Positions 8,525-16,167 are shown, counted from the stretch's first letter. The stretch: 56,794 nucleotides of DNA from an uncultured Clostridia bacterium (GCA_947628665.1 CANRAU010000013.1:1-56794); one strand, 5' to 3'. Notes: a model not told the origin generated them from the sequence alone. Program-made: numbers and translations.

Positions 8525-9454
8525 ATGGATTGGACTGAGGTTTGCATCGAGATCGACGCCGAAAACATCGACCGCGCGGCGGACATTGCCAATATGGCAG
8601 TCCCCTACGGCATTTATATCGAGGATTATCGCCATTTGGAGGAGGAGACGCGCGAGATCGCCAACATCGATTTGATTGACGAAGCGCTTTTGCAAAAAGA
8701 CCGAACCAAGGGCTTGGTGCATTTGTATATCTCTCCCGAGGATAATCCCAAGGAAGCGGTCGCCTTTTTGTCCGAGCGGTTCGCGGCGGCGGGCATTGCC
8801 CACGAGATTCGCCTGCGCGCGTGCAAAAATGAGGATTGGGAAAACAACTGGAAAGCCTACTTTAAACCGATGGAGATCGGCAAACGCCTGCTCATTCAGC
8901 CGTTGTGGATCGACGAGGTCCGCAACCCCGACGGGCGGCAGGTGCTTTGGATCGAACCGGGGCTTGCGTTCGGCACGGGCGGGCATCACACGACGCGCCT
9001 GTGCCTGGAAACGCTCGAAGCCTATATCACCCCCGGCTGTTCGGTGCTGGATACGGGCTGCGGCAGCGGGATCTTGTCGATCGCCGCGCTGCTTTTGGGC
9101 GCAGACGCCGCCGTTGGCGTCGATATCGACGCGCTCGCCGTTAAAACCGCCGTGGAAAACGGGGAACGCAACGGGTTTCGAGCGCCGCGCTACCGTATTT
9201 TGCAGGGGAATCTTGCCGACAAGGTCGAGGGGCAGTTCGACGTTGTGGTCGCCAACATTGTGGCGGATATTATCCTGCTGTTCGCGCCCGACGTCGGCAA
9301 ATTTATGAAAAAGGACGCGGTATTTATCGCTTCGGGCATTATCGACGAGCGCGGGGAAGAGGTCGTATCGGCGCTTCTTAAAAGCGGGCTTTTGGTGGTC
9401 GAACGCCGCGAGCAAAGCGGCTGGCTCTGCCTTGTGTGCAAAAAGACAGCTTAA
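8525..9454 (+). CDS. prmA: Ribosomal protein L11 methyltransferase
   Basis: A 309-residue SAM-dependent enzyme that trimethylates ribosomal protein L11. An N-terminal substrate-recognition domain (about 1-110) is followed by the Rossmann domain, with the family hallmark EPGLAFGTGGHHTT (about 148-161), SAM motif I VLDTGCGSGILS (about 175-186), an acidic VGVDIDALAV loop and VVANIVADII. Length is usual. The start follows GAGGAAC, 9 bp after the DUF2804 stop. In many clostridia prmA sits by dnaK or a 16S rRNA methyltransferase gene; here it does not. Confidence 0.97.
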   Translation: MDWTEVCIEIDAENIDRAADIANMAVPYGIYIEDYRHLEEETREIANIDLIDEALLQKDRTKGLVHLYISPEDNPKEAVAFLSERFAAAGIAHEIRLRACKNEDWENNWKAYFKPMEIGKRLLIQPLWIDEVRNPDGRQVLWIEPGLAFGTGGHHTTRLCLETLEAYITPGCSVLDTGCGSGILSIAALLLGADAAVGVDIDALAVKTAVENGERNGFRAPRYRILQGNLADKVEGQFDVVVANIVADIILLFAPDVGKFMKKDAVFIASGIIDERGEEVVSALLKSGLLVVERREQSGWLCLVCKKTA

Positions 9455-9476
9455 GAATTTATTTGCATTTTGTTCA

Positions 9477-9505
9477 TTGACTTTTTAGTCCCCTGTGGGT
9501 ATAAT
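9477..9505 (+). promoter_or_regulatory. Strong sigma-A promoter of the small membrane peptide gene
   Basis: TTGACT (9477-9482), 17 bp, TATAAT (9500-9505), 33 bp upstream of the small gene at 9538. Confidence 0.85.
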
Positions 9506-9537
9506 ATCCATAGAATCTATATTGGGAGGATGTTCTT

Positions 9538-9717
9538 ATGAAAAAAGCTTTGAAAATCATTGCGATCCTTGCCGCCGTCGCGGGCGTTGCGTTCGGCGTT
9601 TATATGCTGGTACGAAAATATGTGGAGAGCAAAAAGGTCGTGATCGGCAACGATGCGGAAAATTATGTTTCCTGCTCCTGCTGCGACGATACTTTCGTTT
9701 CCGAAACGGTTGCGTAA
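9538..9717 (+). CDS. Small membrane peptide with a C-S-C-C motif
   Basis: A 59-codon gene with a clear GGGAGGA ribosome site and its own near-consensus promoter and terminator, so it is very likely real. Residues 6-25 form one membrane helix (IIAILAAVAGVAFGVYMLVR). A basic stretch and a short tail with SCSCCDD (45-51) follow. The signal-anchor layout and Cys cluster suggest a membrane-tethered peptide that could bind metal or form disulfides. I do not recognise the family. No partner gene is evident: prmA is upstream and an ECF sigma gene downstream, each with separate signals. Confidence 0.8.
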   Translation: MKKALKIIAILAAVAGVAFGVYMLVRKYVESKKVVIGNDAENYVSCSCCDDTFVSETVA

Positions 9718-9739
9718 CACACACGATAGAAAATCTTCC

Positions 9740-9770
9740 GCACAGCGCTTTTGGGCGCTGTGCTTTTTTT
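9740..9770 (+). terminator. Intrinsic terminator of the small membrane peptide gene
   Basis: GCACAGCGC, a TTTTG loop and GCGCTGTGC, followed by seven T. Confidence 0.92.
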
Positions 9771-9894
9771 GCGTCGCATCCGACGTTTTTTCGCTTCGGC
9801 GGTCGGACGCGGAATTTTTCGGGCGAAAAGCGTGGGATTTTCTGTCGAGCCGTGTATAATGATATAGAAAGCGCTTTGGAGAGGAGGCGATCCT

Positions 9895-10437
9895 ATGCGT
9901 GAGCAGGAGATCATCGATCTGCTGCTGCGGCATAACGAACATGGTATGGAAGCTCTGCTTCAATACTACGGCCCGCTGCTGCGCTATATGATCGCGTCCA
10001 TTCTCCCCGACCCGCAGGATCAGGAGGACTGTCTTTCCGAAGTGCTGATGCGCGTATGGGATAAAATCGAGCAATTCGACCGTTCGCGCGGGAGCTGGAA
10101 CGCATGGCTGACGGCGCTTGCGCGGAACGCGGCGTTGAACCGCGCGAGAAAAGCGCAAGCGGCAAGCTGTACGCAAACGCTCCCGGAAAACAGCGCGTCC
10201 GCAGAGCCGACGCCCGAGGAGATCGTGATCCGGCGGGAACGCGAGGAACGTCTCCGCCACGCTTTTATGCTGTTATCGTCCAAAGAGCGGATGCTGATTT
10301 ACAGGAAATATTATTACTTGCAGTCCACGGCACAGATCGCCCGCGAGCTCGGGACGACCGAACGGGCTGTGGAAGGGAAATTGTACCGCATCAAAAAGCG
10401 GCTGCGTAAAATGTTGGGAGGTGACGGGCATGTTTGA
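9895..10437 (+). CDS. ECF-type RNA polymerase sigma factor
   Basis: A 180-residue sigma-70 family regulator. Region 2 lies in about 20-85 (DPQDQEDCLSEVLMRVWDKI, with the acidic DCLSEV helix). Region 4 lies in about 125-175 (LSSKERMLIYRKYY, then the HTH STAQIARELGTTERAVEGKL). The length and two-domain form are those of ECF sigmas. It has a strong GAGGAGG ribosome site. Its stop overlaps the start of the next gene, a large membrane protein that is the natural candidate for its anti-sigma factor or sensor. The target promoter cannot be deduced. Confidence 0.92.
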   Translation: MREQEIIDLLLRHNEHGMEALLQYYGPLLRYMIASILPDPQDQEDCLSEVLMRVWDKIEQFDRSRGSWNAWLTALARNAALNRARKAQAASCTQTLPENSASAEPTPEEIVIRREREERLRHAFMLLSSKERMLIYRKYYYLQSTAQIARELGTTERAVEGKLYRIKKRLRKMLGGDGHV

Positions 10438-11971
10438 TTCCGAACGGCATTTTATGCAGGAAACGGATCTTGACGAGCGCTTAAAGCGCGACATACCCGA
10501 TCCCCCTCCCGAAGAGATCATCCACCAGGTGACCCCGTGGAGAAAAGCGATGCGGCAAGTGCTGTTCGGTTCGGCGTTTGCCTCTATAACGCTGCACGCG
10601 TACTGCCTGGACTATATTCTCCCAGCCGTCGGCATGATTTTGTCGATATTGGGCTTTCGCACGCTGCGAAAAGAGAACAAGTGGTTTCGCACCTGCTTCC
10701 TGCTCACCGCCGTACAGGCTGTGTACTTGTTTGTGCATTTGATTTTAAACACTACGATCCTGCAAGAAGCGGGCAATACGTCCCTCGAATGGTGGGTACT
10801 GGTCGTAGGAAAAGCCGCGCTGGCGTTCAGCACCCTCTATGGCCTTTGGAGAGGGCTTCGAGCCGTGCAAAAAAAAGCCGGTCTGCCGCCGCGCGCGGGC
10901 AGCGCGCTTGCGCTTCTCGCGTGGAATGTTGTGCTTTACGTGATTGGCGTGCTGTGCCCCGACGTTATGATTCTTGCGGGCGTGATGATCGTTGCCTATA
11001 TTTTGATCATCCGAAGTCTTTATAAACTGTCGAAAGAGCTTGACCACGCAGGCTATACCATTGAGACAGCGCCTGTCAAAGTGACCGACCGCGCGGCAGC
11101 CATCGGGCTCACTGCCGTTTTGCTGATCGGATGCGTCTGCGGCTATGCGTTCGGCGGCAGTTACCGCATGGATTGGACGCCGTTACCGGAAGCCGAGCAT
11201 CAGGGAGCGACGGACATCGAAACGCATCTTTTGGATTTAGGTTTTCCGAAAGATGTCCTCGACGATCTGCAAAGCGAAGAAGTACTCGCGTGTAAGGACG
11301 CTTTGCAGGTCATCTCCCAAACCTATGACGCCAAAGCCGGGTACGGAATCATAGACACGCTGTCGAAAGATTCATCCGATCCGAACGCGAGTTCCACCGC
11401 GGCTTCGCTTCGCATCACCACGGTCGCCGTGCAGCTGCCGGGCGAGCGCGCAGAGTGGCGGATGATCCATCATTTTCAGTGGTTGGATAAGCCCCGGTTT
11501 TACGGCACGGAAGCCATACGAATCCGAACGTCCTATAACATGGAGAACTGGGACTATATAGGTCCTGCGAGCGGCCGACTGTTGTATACGAAAAACGGCA
11601 CATCCTACACCGCTTTGTACCATTTCCTCGGCGATCAGGCCTATACTTCGTCCGATATGGTTTTGGGGGAGACAACCTCCACGGATCTTTTTGCCGCTTT
11701 CTCCTTGCCAAACGACGGGGAAAATCAGAGGGGCTATATTGCTTATACGGTTCGTTCCAAACCGATCGCTTCGATCCTGAATACATTGATCGATTACAAT
11801 CATCAGAAATCTCTGCTTCAGTATCCCGCTGTGACCGCTATGGAAAATTGTCAGACCGATGTTTGGAGTCGCGCTTATGCGTTTAAGTTGATCAACGATC
11901 AATTTCTGCTCCACCCGGATGATGCATACCCGCCGATTGTGGATAAGGCGGACAGCAAAGAGACGGCGTGA
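10430..11971 (+). CDS. Membrane protein coupled to the ECF sigma factor (possible anti-sigma/sensor)
   Basis: A 513-residue protein whose ATG overlaps the sigma gene stop by 8 bp, with GGGAGG 8 nt upstream. A cytoplasmic leader of about 45 residues contains DERLKRDIPDPPPEEI and VTPWRKAM, which resembles the sigma-binding tail found next to clostridial ECF sigmas. About six membrane helices (residues ~45-235) follow, then an extracytoplasmic domain of about 260 residues rich in beta-type sequence. No catalytic motif was recognised. The overlap and architecture suggest it senses an envelope signal and restrains the sigma factor; this is inference. The last codons lie inside the terminator stem. 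Confidence 0.75.
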   Translation: MFDSERHFMQETDLDERLKRDIPDPPPEEIIHQVTPWRKAMRQVLFGSAFASITLHAYCLDYILPAVGMILSILGFRTLRKENKWFRTCFLLTAVQAVYLFVHLILNTTILQEAGNTSLEWWVLVVGKAALAFSTLYGLWRGLRAVQKKAGLPPRAGSALALLAWNVVLYVIGVLCPDVMILAGVMIVAYILIIRSLYKLSKELDHAGYTIETAPVKVTDRAAAIGLTAVLLIGCVCGYAFGGSYRMDWTPLPEAEHQGATDIETHLLDLGFPKDVLDDLQSEEVLACKDALQVISQTYDAKAGYGIIDTLSKDSSDPNASSTAASLRITTVAVQLPGERAEWRMIHHFQWLDKPRFYGTEAIRIRTSYNMENWDYIGPASGRLLYTKNGTSYTALYHFLGDQAYTSSDMVLGETTSTDLFAAFSLPNDGENQRGYIAYTVRSKPIASILNTLIDYNHQKSLLQYPAVTAMENCQTDVWSRAYAFKLINDQFLLHPDDAYPPIVDKADSKETA

Positions 11972-12000
11972 CGAAAGTCCGCCGTCTCTTTGCTGTTTGC
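11952..12000 (+). terminator. Intrinsic terminator overlapping the end of the membrane protein gene
   Basis: A perfect 17-bp stem (ACAGCAAAGAGACGGCG with its complement at 11980-11996) encloses the TGA stop in its loop, followed by TTTGC. It directly abuts repeat copy 3. Confidence 0.85.
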
Positions 12001-12236
12001 TCAGCGTGTAGAAAAAGTATGTGTCGCTTGGCAATATACACAAAAGGAGTAAGATTATGGGGAACCCCCGGCGAGGGTTCCCCACCGAAAAACAGTCCAC
12101 TGGACTGTTTTTCGCCCCTCCTGCGCTCTTTTGGACAAAAATTTCGCAGCCTGCGGGCTGCGATGAGGGCGCCGCCCCTCAACCCCGCCGCCTTTTGAAA
12201 AAGGCGGGCGAAAACTTTTCGTTATTTTGCTGTCTG
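12001..12236 (+). repeat. Dispersed multi-hairpin repeat, copy 3 (short form, opposite orientation)
   Basis: It begins TCAGCGTGTAG and carries AAAAGGAG then ATG at 12057. It lacks the ~57-base insert of copies 2 and 4 and has the uninterrupted GGGGAACC/GGTTCCCC hairpin. It diverges from them after GAAAACTTTT (about 12210) and loses similarity around 12236. Its frame after the ATG shifts relative to copies 2 and 4, which argues against a conserved protein. Confidence 0.88.
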
Positions 12237-12268
12237 TTTTTGTGTTTCGCATGGGCTGTCTATACCGA

Positions 12269-12622
12269 TCACTTGCTTTTTGGCTTTGCAAGGAACGACA
12301 CCGCAAGACCCGACAGCACCGCCGCCATGATACCCGCGCTGCCCGCTGTCAACGGGCCTGTCAGCACGCCCAGCAAGCCCTTTTCGGCAATGGCCTCTTT
12401 CGTGCCCTGCACAAGCACATTGCCAAAGCCCGTTAAAGGAACGCTCGCGCCCGCACCCGCCCATTCTACCAGGGGCTGGTAAACGCCGATCGCGCCCAAA
12501 AAGACGCCCAACACCACAAACAAAACCAGAATACGCGCAGGCGTGAGCTTGGTATAATCGATCAACAGCTGACCGACCACACAAATCAGCCCGCCGACTA
12601 CAAATGCTTTTAAAAATATCAC
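12269..12622 (-). CDS. spoVAE: Stage V sporulation protein AE
   Basis: A 117-residue membrane protein, the usual SpoVAE length, with about four helices. Typical segments are GQLLIDYTKLTPARIL (about 20-35), GVYQPLVEWAGAGASVPLTG (about 51-70) and AEKGLLGVLTGPLTAGSAGI (about 83-102). In Bacillus and Clostridium it helps form the inner-membrane channel for dipicolinic acid of spores. The start is GTG with GGAGG 8 nt upstream. spoVAC and spoVAD, the usual neighbours, are absent here. The upstream region is filled by an inverted-repeat element, so the promoter was not located. Confidence 0.93.
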   Translation of the reverse strand: MIFLKAFVVGGLICVVGQLLIDYTKLTPARILVLFVVLGVFLGAIGVYQPLVEWAGAGASVPLTGFGNVLVQGTKEAIAEKGLLGVLTGPLTAGSAGIMAAVLSGLAVSFLAKPKSK

Positions 12623-12642
12623 AATGCATCCCTCCGACGAAA

Positions 12643-12838
12643 GTCGAGGGAAGTCGAATCCCGCACGGTTTCTCACGGCGTATTTCGGCGGCTGCCGCGT
12701 TGAAAGTCCTCGGCATACGGCAGTATTCCTGTGGCTTTCGCCTTGCATCCGCACAAAATCCGCTTGTGAGAAACAGCCTGTCCCCGCAAGGGCATCCAAT
12801 CGGTCGTTTTCGGCGTGCGGCATTCGGCTTCCCTCGAC
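12643..12838. repeat. Inverted-repeat element (MITE-like), ~196 bp
   Basis: The 25-bp ends 12643-12667 and 12814-12838 are inverted repeats matching at 23 of 25 positions (outer sequence GTCGAGGGAAG). A second nested pair, GTTTCTCAC (12668-12676) and GTGAGAAAC (12766-12774), lies inside. No coding potential or clear target duplication is seen. It fills the gap between spoVAE and the aldo/keto reductase promoter. Confidence 0.7.
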
Positions 12839-12858
12839 TATACAATTTACAGAAAAAA

Positions 12859-12887
12859 TTGTTTTATGCAAAAACTTGTGATAGAAT
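12859..12887 (+). promoter_or_regulatory. Promoter of the aldo/keto reductase gene
   Basis: TTGTTT (12859-12864), 17 bp, TAGAAT (12882-12887), 29 bp upstream of the start. Confidence 0.65.
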
Positions 12888-12916
12888 ATAGATAAATTCC
12901 GCTTTGAGGTGATTTT

Positions 12917-13783
12917 TTGAACAGTCTTTCTGACGGCTACACGCTGTACAACGGTGTACAAGTCCCCTGCGTGGGCTTCGGCACTTGGAAAATGCCCGTG
13001 GATGTCGCGGCGGCCTCTGTGCAAACCGCCATAGAGCAGGGCTATCGGCATATAGATACCGCAGGCGCGTATTTTAACGAGGAGGGCGTGGGCGAAGGCG
13101 TTCGCCGCAGCGGCGTGGCGCGGGAACGGCTGTTTTTGGTCAGCAAGCTGCCGAATGCCGACCACGGCTATCAAAAGGCCATCGAATCGTGCGAAGCGTC
13201 GCTTAAGAAGTTGGGGACGGACTATTTGGACGCTTATCTCATCCATTGGCCTGTATTGGTGGAAAATCAGGATCATTTGGAGGAGGATCTTTGCGATACC
13301 TGGCGCGCGCTCGAACGGCTGTATCATGACGGCAAAGTGCGCGCGATCGGCACGAGCAATTTTTTGGAAGAACATATCGAGCTTTTAAAGGCGAATTTCA
13401 AGGATTACCCGATGCTCAACCAAGTGCAGATGCACCCGCAAAACCCGCAGGAGGACATGATCGCCTATTGCAGGGAAAACCGGATTCTGCCCGAAGCATG
13501 GAGTCCGCTCATCCAGGGGCAGGCGTTCAAGCGTGAGCTGCTCATCGAAACCGCCGCCAAGTACGGCGTAACGGTGGCGCAGCTTTGCGTGCGCTGGATC
13601 TTCCAAAAGGGCGCAGTCCCCGTACCGAAATCGACACATCCCGACCGTATACGCAACAACGCGGATATTTTCGGCTTCGTGATTTCCGACGAGGATATGG
13701 AAAAAATCGCCACCTTACGCGAGTACGGCATGATCGGCAACCCGCCGTCCGTGCCGCGCACGCATCAGGTCGTTGGATTTTAA
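12917..13783 (+). CDS. Aldo/keto reductase
   Basis: A 288-residue (alpha/beta)8-barrel NAD(P)H oxidoreductase. The catalytic tetrad is readable: D47 in HIDTA, Y52, K77 in LVSKLPN and H110 in LIHWP. The C-terminal VPVPKST and RIRNNADIF segments bind the cofactor phosphate. It resembles the 2,5-diketo-gluconate/glyoxal reductase group. The start is TTG after GAGGTG. The substrate is unknown; the gene stands alone between its own promoter and terminator. Confidence 0.93.
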   Translation: MNSLSDGYTLYNGVQVPCVGFGTWKMPVDVAAASVQTAIEQGYRHIDTAGAYFNEEGVGEGVRRSGVARERLFLVSKLPNADHGYQKAIESCEASLKKLGTDYLDAYLIHWPVLVENQDHLEEDLCDTWRALERLYHDGKVRAIGTSNFLEEHIELLKANFKDYPMLNQVQMHPQNPQEDMIAYCRENRILPEAWSPLIQGQAFKRELLIETAAKYGVTVAQLCVRWIFQKGAVPVPKSTHPDRIRNNADIFGFVISDEDMEKIATLREYGMIGNPPSVPRTHQVVGF

Positions 13784-13789
13784 AAACGA

Positions 13790-13825
13790 AACGGCAGAGA
13801 CGAATTCGCCTCTGCCGTCTTTTTC
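13790..13825 (+). terminator. Terminator between the aldo/keto reductase and nrdR
   Basis: ACGGCAGAG and CTCTGCCGT pair around CGAATTCG, followed by CTTTTT. It probably acts for the plus-strand gene and partly for nrdR converging on it. Confidence 0.85.
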
Positions 13826-13866
13826 CCTGCATTTCCTTTTTCGGAGTAGATCGGACGCCGATGCCG

Positions 13867-14322
13867 TCAGCGGTTTTTCAGCAACGCCGACAGTTCATCC
13901 ATAAATGCGTTGATGTCGCGGAAATGCCGATACACCGACGCAAACCGCACGTAAGCGACTTCGTCAATATCCTTGAGCTTATCCATGGCAAGCTCGCCGA
14001 TATGTAAGGACGTCACTTCGCGGTCGAGCGAGTTTTGCAGGCTGATCTCGATGTCGTCCACGGCTCGCTCCAGCGTCTCCATGGCAACGGGACGTTTTTC
14101 GCATGCGCGCAAAAGGCCGTTGAGCAGCTTGTTGCGGTCAAACGCCTCACGGGATCTATCCTTTTTGACGACCAGAATCGGCACGCTTTCAATGATTTCG
14201 TAAGTGGTGAAGCGCTTGGAGCATTTCAAACATTCGCGGCGGCGGCGGATGCGCTCGCCCTCGTCGGTCGGACGCGAATCAATCACTTTGCTTTCCTCGT
14301 AGCCGCAAAACGGACATTTCAT
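13867..14322 (-). CDS. nrdR: Transcriptional repressor NrdR
   Basis: A 151-residue repressor of ribonucleotide reductase genes that senses ATP/dATP. An N-terminal zinc ribbon (CPFC at 3-6 and CLKC at 31-34) with the invariant [16 protein letters not shown] is followed by the ATP-cone domain (about 49-139, [16 protein letters not shown]). The Met at 14322 was chosen among three nearby starts because GGAAG is correctly spaced and the family begins MKCPFC. Confidence 0.97.
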   Translation of the reverse strand: MKCPFCGYEESKVIDSRPTDEGERIRRRRECLKCSKRFTTYEIIESVPILVVKKDRSREAFDRNKLLNGLLRACEKRPVAMETLERAVDDIEISLQNSLDREVTSLHIGELAMDKLKDIDEVAYVRFASVYRHFRDINAFMDELSALLKNR

Positions 14323-14366
14323 AACCATCACTTCCGATTTTTAAACAATATATGGGGTTTTATGTT

Positions 14367-14395
14367 ATTATAGCAAAATTCCGACACAATGTAAA
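14367..14395 (-). promoter_or_regulatory. Promoter of nrdR
   Basis: Minus strand: TTTACA (14395-14390), 17 bp, TATAAT (14372-14367). Confidence 0.8.
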
Positions 14396-14398
14396 GTA

Positions 14399-15181
14399 TT
14401 ACAGCCATTTTTCCAACGTATCGCGCGCTGCGGCGATCTGCGCGGGGTCTGTGTAGCTGTTTTCGTACAGCTCAATCATGTAATCGCCCGTATACCCTTT
14501 TTCGCGCATCACGGCAAAAAAGCGTTTGAAATCGAACTGCGCGTTTTCACAAAGCGGCACGACGCAATCCTTCGTCGGAGTATAGTCGCTGATATGCACG
14601 TGCACAATGGAATCCGCGAATTGATCGACAAACACATACGGATCAAGCCCCGTGCGCCGCGCCTGTTTAATGTCCAAAACCAATTTGAAATCCTGCCCGA
14701 GCGCCTTTTGCATACGCGCCAAATATTCGGGACTTTCGGAGCGGTAATGCACCACGTTTTCCTGACAAAGCGTGACGCCCGCCTCTTTGCCGAGCGTATA
14801 AAGCGTATGGAAACGAGAAAACACATCCTCATCGGGGATACTGCCGGGGATCTTCGCACCGTGCATGATCAAAAGCTCCGCGCCCAGGGTCTGCATCCCG
14901 TAAAAATAACGTTTGAAATCCTCCAGGCTCTCTGTGTATCGGCGTTCGTAGGAACTGAAAAAATAATACGACTCCGTAAACGAAGCGTAGGTATGGAAGC
15001 TCTTGACGCGCATCCCGTAGGTTTTCTGAATATCGCGCAGCCGCCCGATGAAATCCCGATCCAGCTCCCGCGCCGAATTGAAAAAAATCTCCACACAAGG
15101 CGCGCCGAGCCTGCCCGTTTCGATCAGGGACGCTTCGGTCGTCTGCGGATAAAAACACGAAGTGGAAATGCCGATTGCCAT
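14399..15181 (-). CDS. Sugar phosphate isomerase/epimerase family protein (AP_endonuc_2 TIM barrel)
   Basis: A 260-residue TIM-barrel protein. Metal-ligand positions are seen in ELLIMHGAK, CQENVVHY (Glu), LVLDIKQARRTG (Asp), IVHVHISDY (His) and YMIELYENSY (Glu). The family includes sugar and inositol isomerases or epimerases and endonuclease IV; the pattern here favours isomerase or epimerase. The start at 15181 has AGGAG 7 nt upstream; longer starts have no site. It diverges from the small membrane gene at 15263 and no sugar pathway genes are adjacent, so the substrate is unknown. Confidence 0.85.
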   Translation of the reverse strand: MAIGISTSCFYPQTTEASLIETGRLGAPCVEIFFNSARELDRDFIGRLRDIQKTYGMRVKSFHTYASFTESYYFFSSYERRYTESLEDFKRYFYGMQTLGAELLIMHGAKIPGSIPDEDVFSRFHTLYTLGKEAGVTLCQENVVHYRSESPEYLARMQKALGQDFKLVLDIKQARRTGLDPYVFVDQFADSIVHVHISDYTPTKDCVVPLCENAQFDFKRFFAVMREKGYTGDYMIELYENSYTDPAQIAAARDTLEKWL

Positions 15182-15262
15182 AGATGTTCTCCTGCCAAAA
15201 TTTGTGTGTTGCGGCAAAATGCGCTGCCTGTTACTATTATTGTAATAGGGAGGTACATAAAA

Positions 15263-15559
15263 ATGCAAGTGTTAATTGCACAGCTTCGGGAATTTTTCGG
15301 GTGCTTTCAGCCCATTGTACGCAAAATCCTCCGGCATGGCCTGCCGCTTGTGTGCGCACTGTATGCGGGCGGCTTCTTTTGCCGCTTCGCCGCAGGACAT
15401 ATCGGAAACGCGGATCGGGTGCTGCGCCTATGCGAAGAGCTGCTCGTCTGCGGCAAGGAAATGCTGGGCGCCGTGGTGATCCCCGCGTTGCTTTTGCAGA
15501 TGTTTTACATCGCGTATGCCTATGACCGCGGGGAATCGCTCAGCGATCCTCCGAAATGA
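15263..15559 (+). CDS. Small hypothetical membrane protein
   Basis: A 98-residue protein with GGAGG 9 nt before its ATG. Two hydrophobic segments are seen (about 27-46, and about 68-86 with VVIPALLLQMFYIAYAYD). I do not recognise the family. Its start is separated from the divergent isomerase gene by about 80 bp, so the two probably share a regulatory region. Confidence 0.65.
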   Translation: MQVLIAQLREFFGCFQPIVRKILRHGLPLVCALYAGGFFCRFAAGHIGNADRVLRLCEELLVCGKEMLGAVVIPALLLQMFYIAYAYDRGESLSDPPK

Positions 15560-15562
15560 AAA

Positions 15563-15588
15563 CCGCCTGTGCATAACACACAGGCGGC
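15563..15588. terminator. Hairpin after the small membrane protein gene
   Basis: CCGCCTGTG and CACAGGCGG form a 9-bp stem. No T-run follows on the plus strand, so the assignment as terminator is weak. Confidence 0.45.
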
Positions 15589-15600
15589 ACAAAAGCCGAA

Positions 15601-15677
15601 TCGCAAACGCATCATATTCACAACGACTTTTGCGAAACTATGATTTGCAAAAGTCGCAAAAAAATACACGTTTGCGA
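15601..15677. promoter_or_regulatory. Nested inverted repeats upstream of secG
   Basis: TCGCAAACG (15601-15609) pairs with CGTTTGCGA (15669-15677). Inside it CGACTTTTGC (15624-15633) pairs with GCAAAAGTCG (15647-15656). The pair of nested perfect stems ends about 30 bp before the secG -35 box. Confidence 0.55.
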
Positions 15678-15705
15678 AAAAAACAAGAAAAAACCAAAAA
15701 AAGGC

Positions 15706-15734
15706 TTGCTTTTTTCACGGCGCTATGATAAAAT
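15706..15734 (+). promoter_or_regulatory. Promoter of secG
   Basis: TTGCTT (15706-15711), 17 bp, TAAAAT (15729-15734). Confidence 0.75.
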
Positions 15735-15779
15735 ACCAAGGCATTGAAGAAACTATTCTTGTCGATTGGAGGTCAAAAA

Positions 15780-16028
15780 ATGGGCGCTCTTGAAATCATT
15801 CTCGGCATTTTAATGATCATCACTTCCCTTGTGATCATCGCAATCGTTTTGATGCAGAAAAGCCGTGAGGGCGGTCTTTCCGGCGCAATCGCGGGCGGTT
15901 CCGACACCTTCTTCGGGAAGAATAAAGGCAGAACGATCGAAGCGCGTTTAGCAAAAATCACGCGCTATGTTGCCATTGTGTTCTTCGTCCTCGCGATCGC
16001 CTCTACGCTTCTGCTGCTCTTTTTCTAA
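15780..16028 (+). CDS. secG: Preprotein translocase subunit SecG
   Basis: An 82-residue membrane protein of the SecYEG translocon. Two helices are seen (about 4-24 and 55-80). Between them lies the conserved loop LMQKSREGGLSGAIAGGSD (23-41) and then FFGKNKGRT, the diagnostic SecG motif. The ATG at 15780 follows GGAGG by 7 nt; an upstream TTG lacks a site. It is followed by a terminator and tRNA-Lys. In many Firmicutes rnr and smpB follow secG; they are not here. Confidence 0.96.
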   Translation: MGALEIILGILMIITSLVIIAIVLMQKSREGGLSGAIAGGSDTFFGKNKGRTIEARLAKITRYVAIVFFVLAIASTLLLLFF

Positions 16029-16060
16029 AAAGCAGTCGGAAAACAGCAAAGAAAATCACG

Positions 16061-16087
16061 AAAGCGGTTTTTCAAAACCGCTTTTCC
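16061..16087 (+). terminator. Terminator of secG
   Basis: AAAGCGGTTTT and AAAACCGCTTTT pair around TC. It ends a few bases before tRNA-Lys. Confidence 0.85.
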
Positions 16088-16090
16088 TAT

Positions 16091-16166
16091 GAGCCATTAG
16101 CTCAGTCGGTAGAGCACTTGACTTTTAATCAAGGTGTCCGGAGTTCGAATCTCCGATGGCTCACCA
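16091..16166 (+). tRNA. tRNA-Lys (anticodon UUU)
   Basis: A 76-nt cloverleaf: acceptor GAGCCAT/ATGGCTC, D-loop AGCTCAGTCGGTAGAGC, anticodon stem CTTGA/TCAAG with loop CTTTTAA (anticodon TTT), T-arm CCGGAGTTCGAATCTCCG, and an encoded CCA end. Confidence 0.99.
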
Positions 16167-16167
16167 G

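Noticed and set aside
7760-9415. Long minus-strand open frame (551 codons) opposite the DUF2804 gene and prmA
   Set aside because: It is antisense to two well-supported genes; its composition (His/Arg-rich) is typical of shadow frames.
12222-12845. Minus-strand frame overlapping spoVAE in another phase
   Set aside because: The SpoVAE frame has the family sequence and the correct GTG/GGAGG start; this one is its shadow running through the inverted-repeat element.
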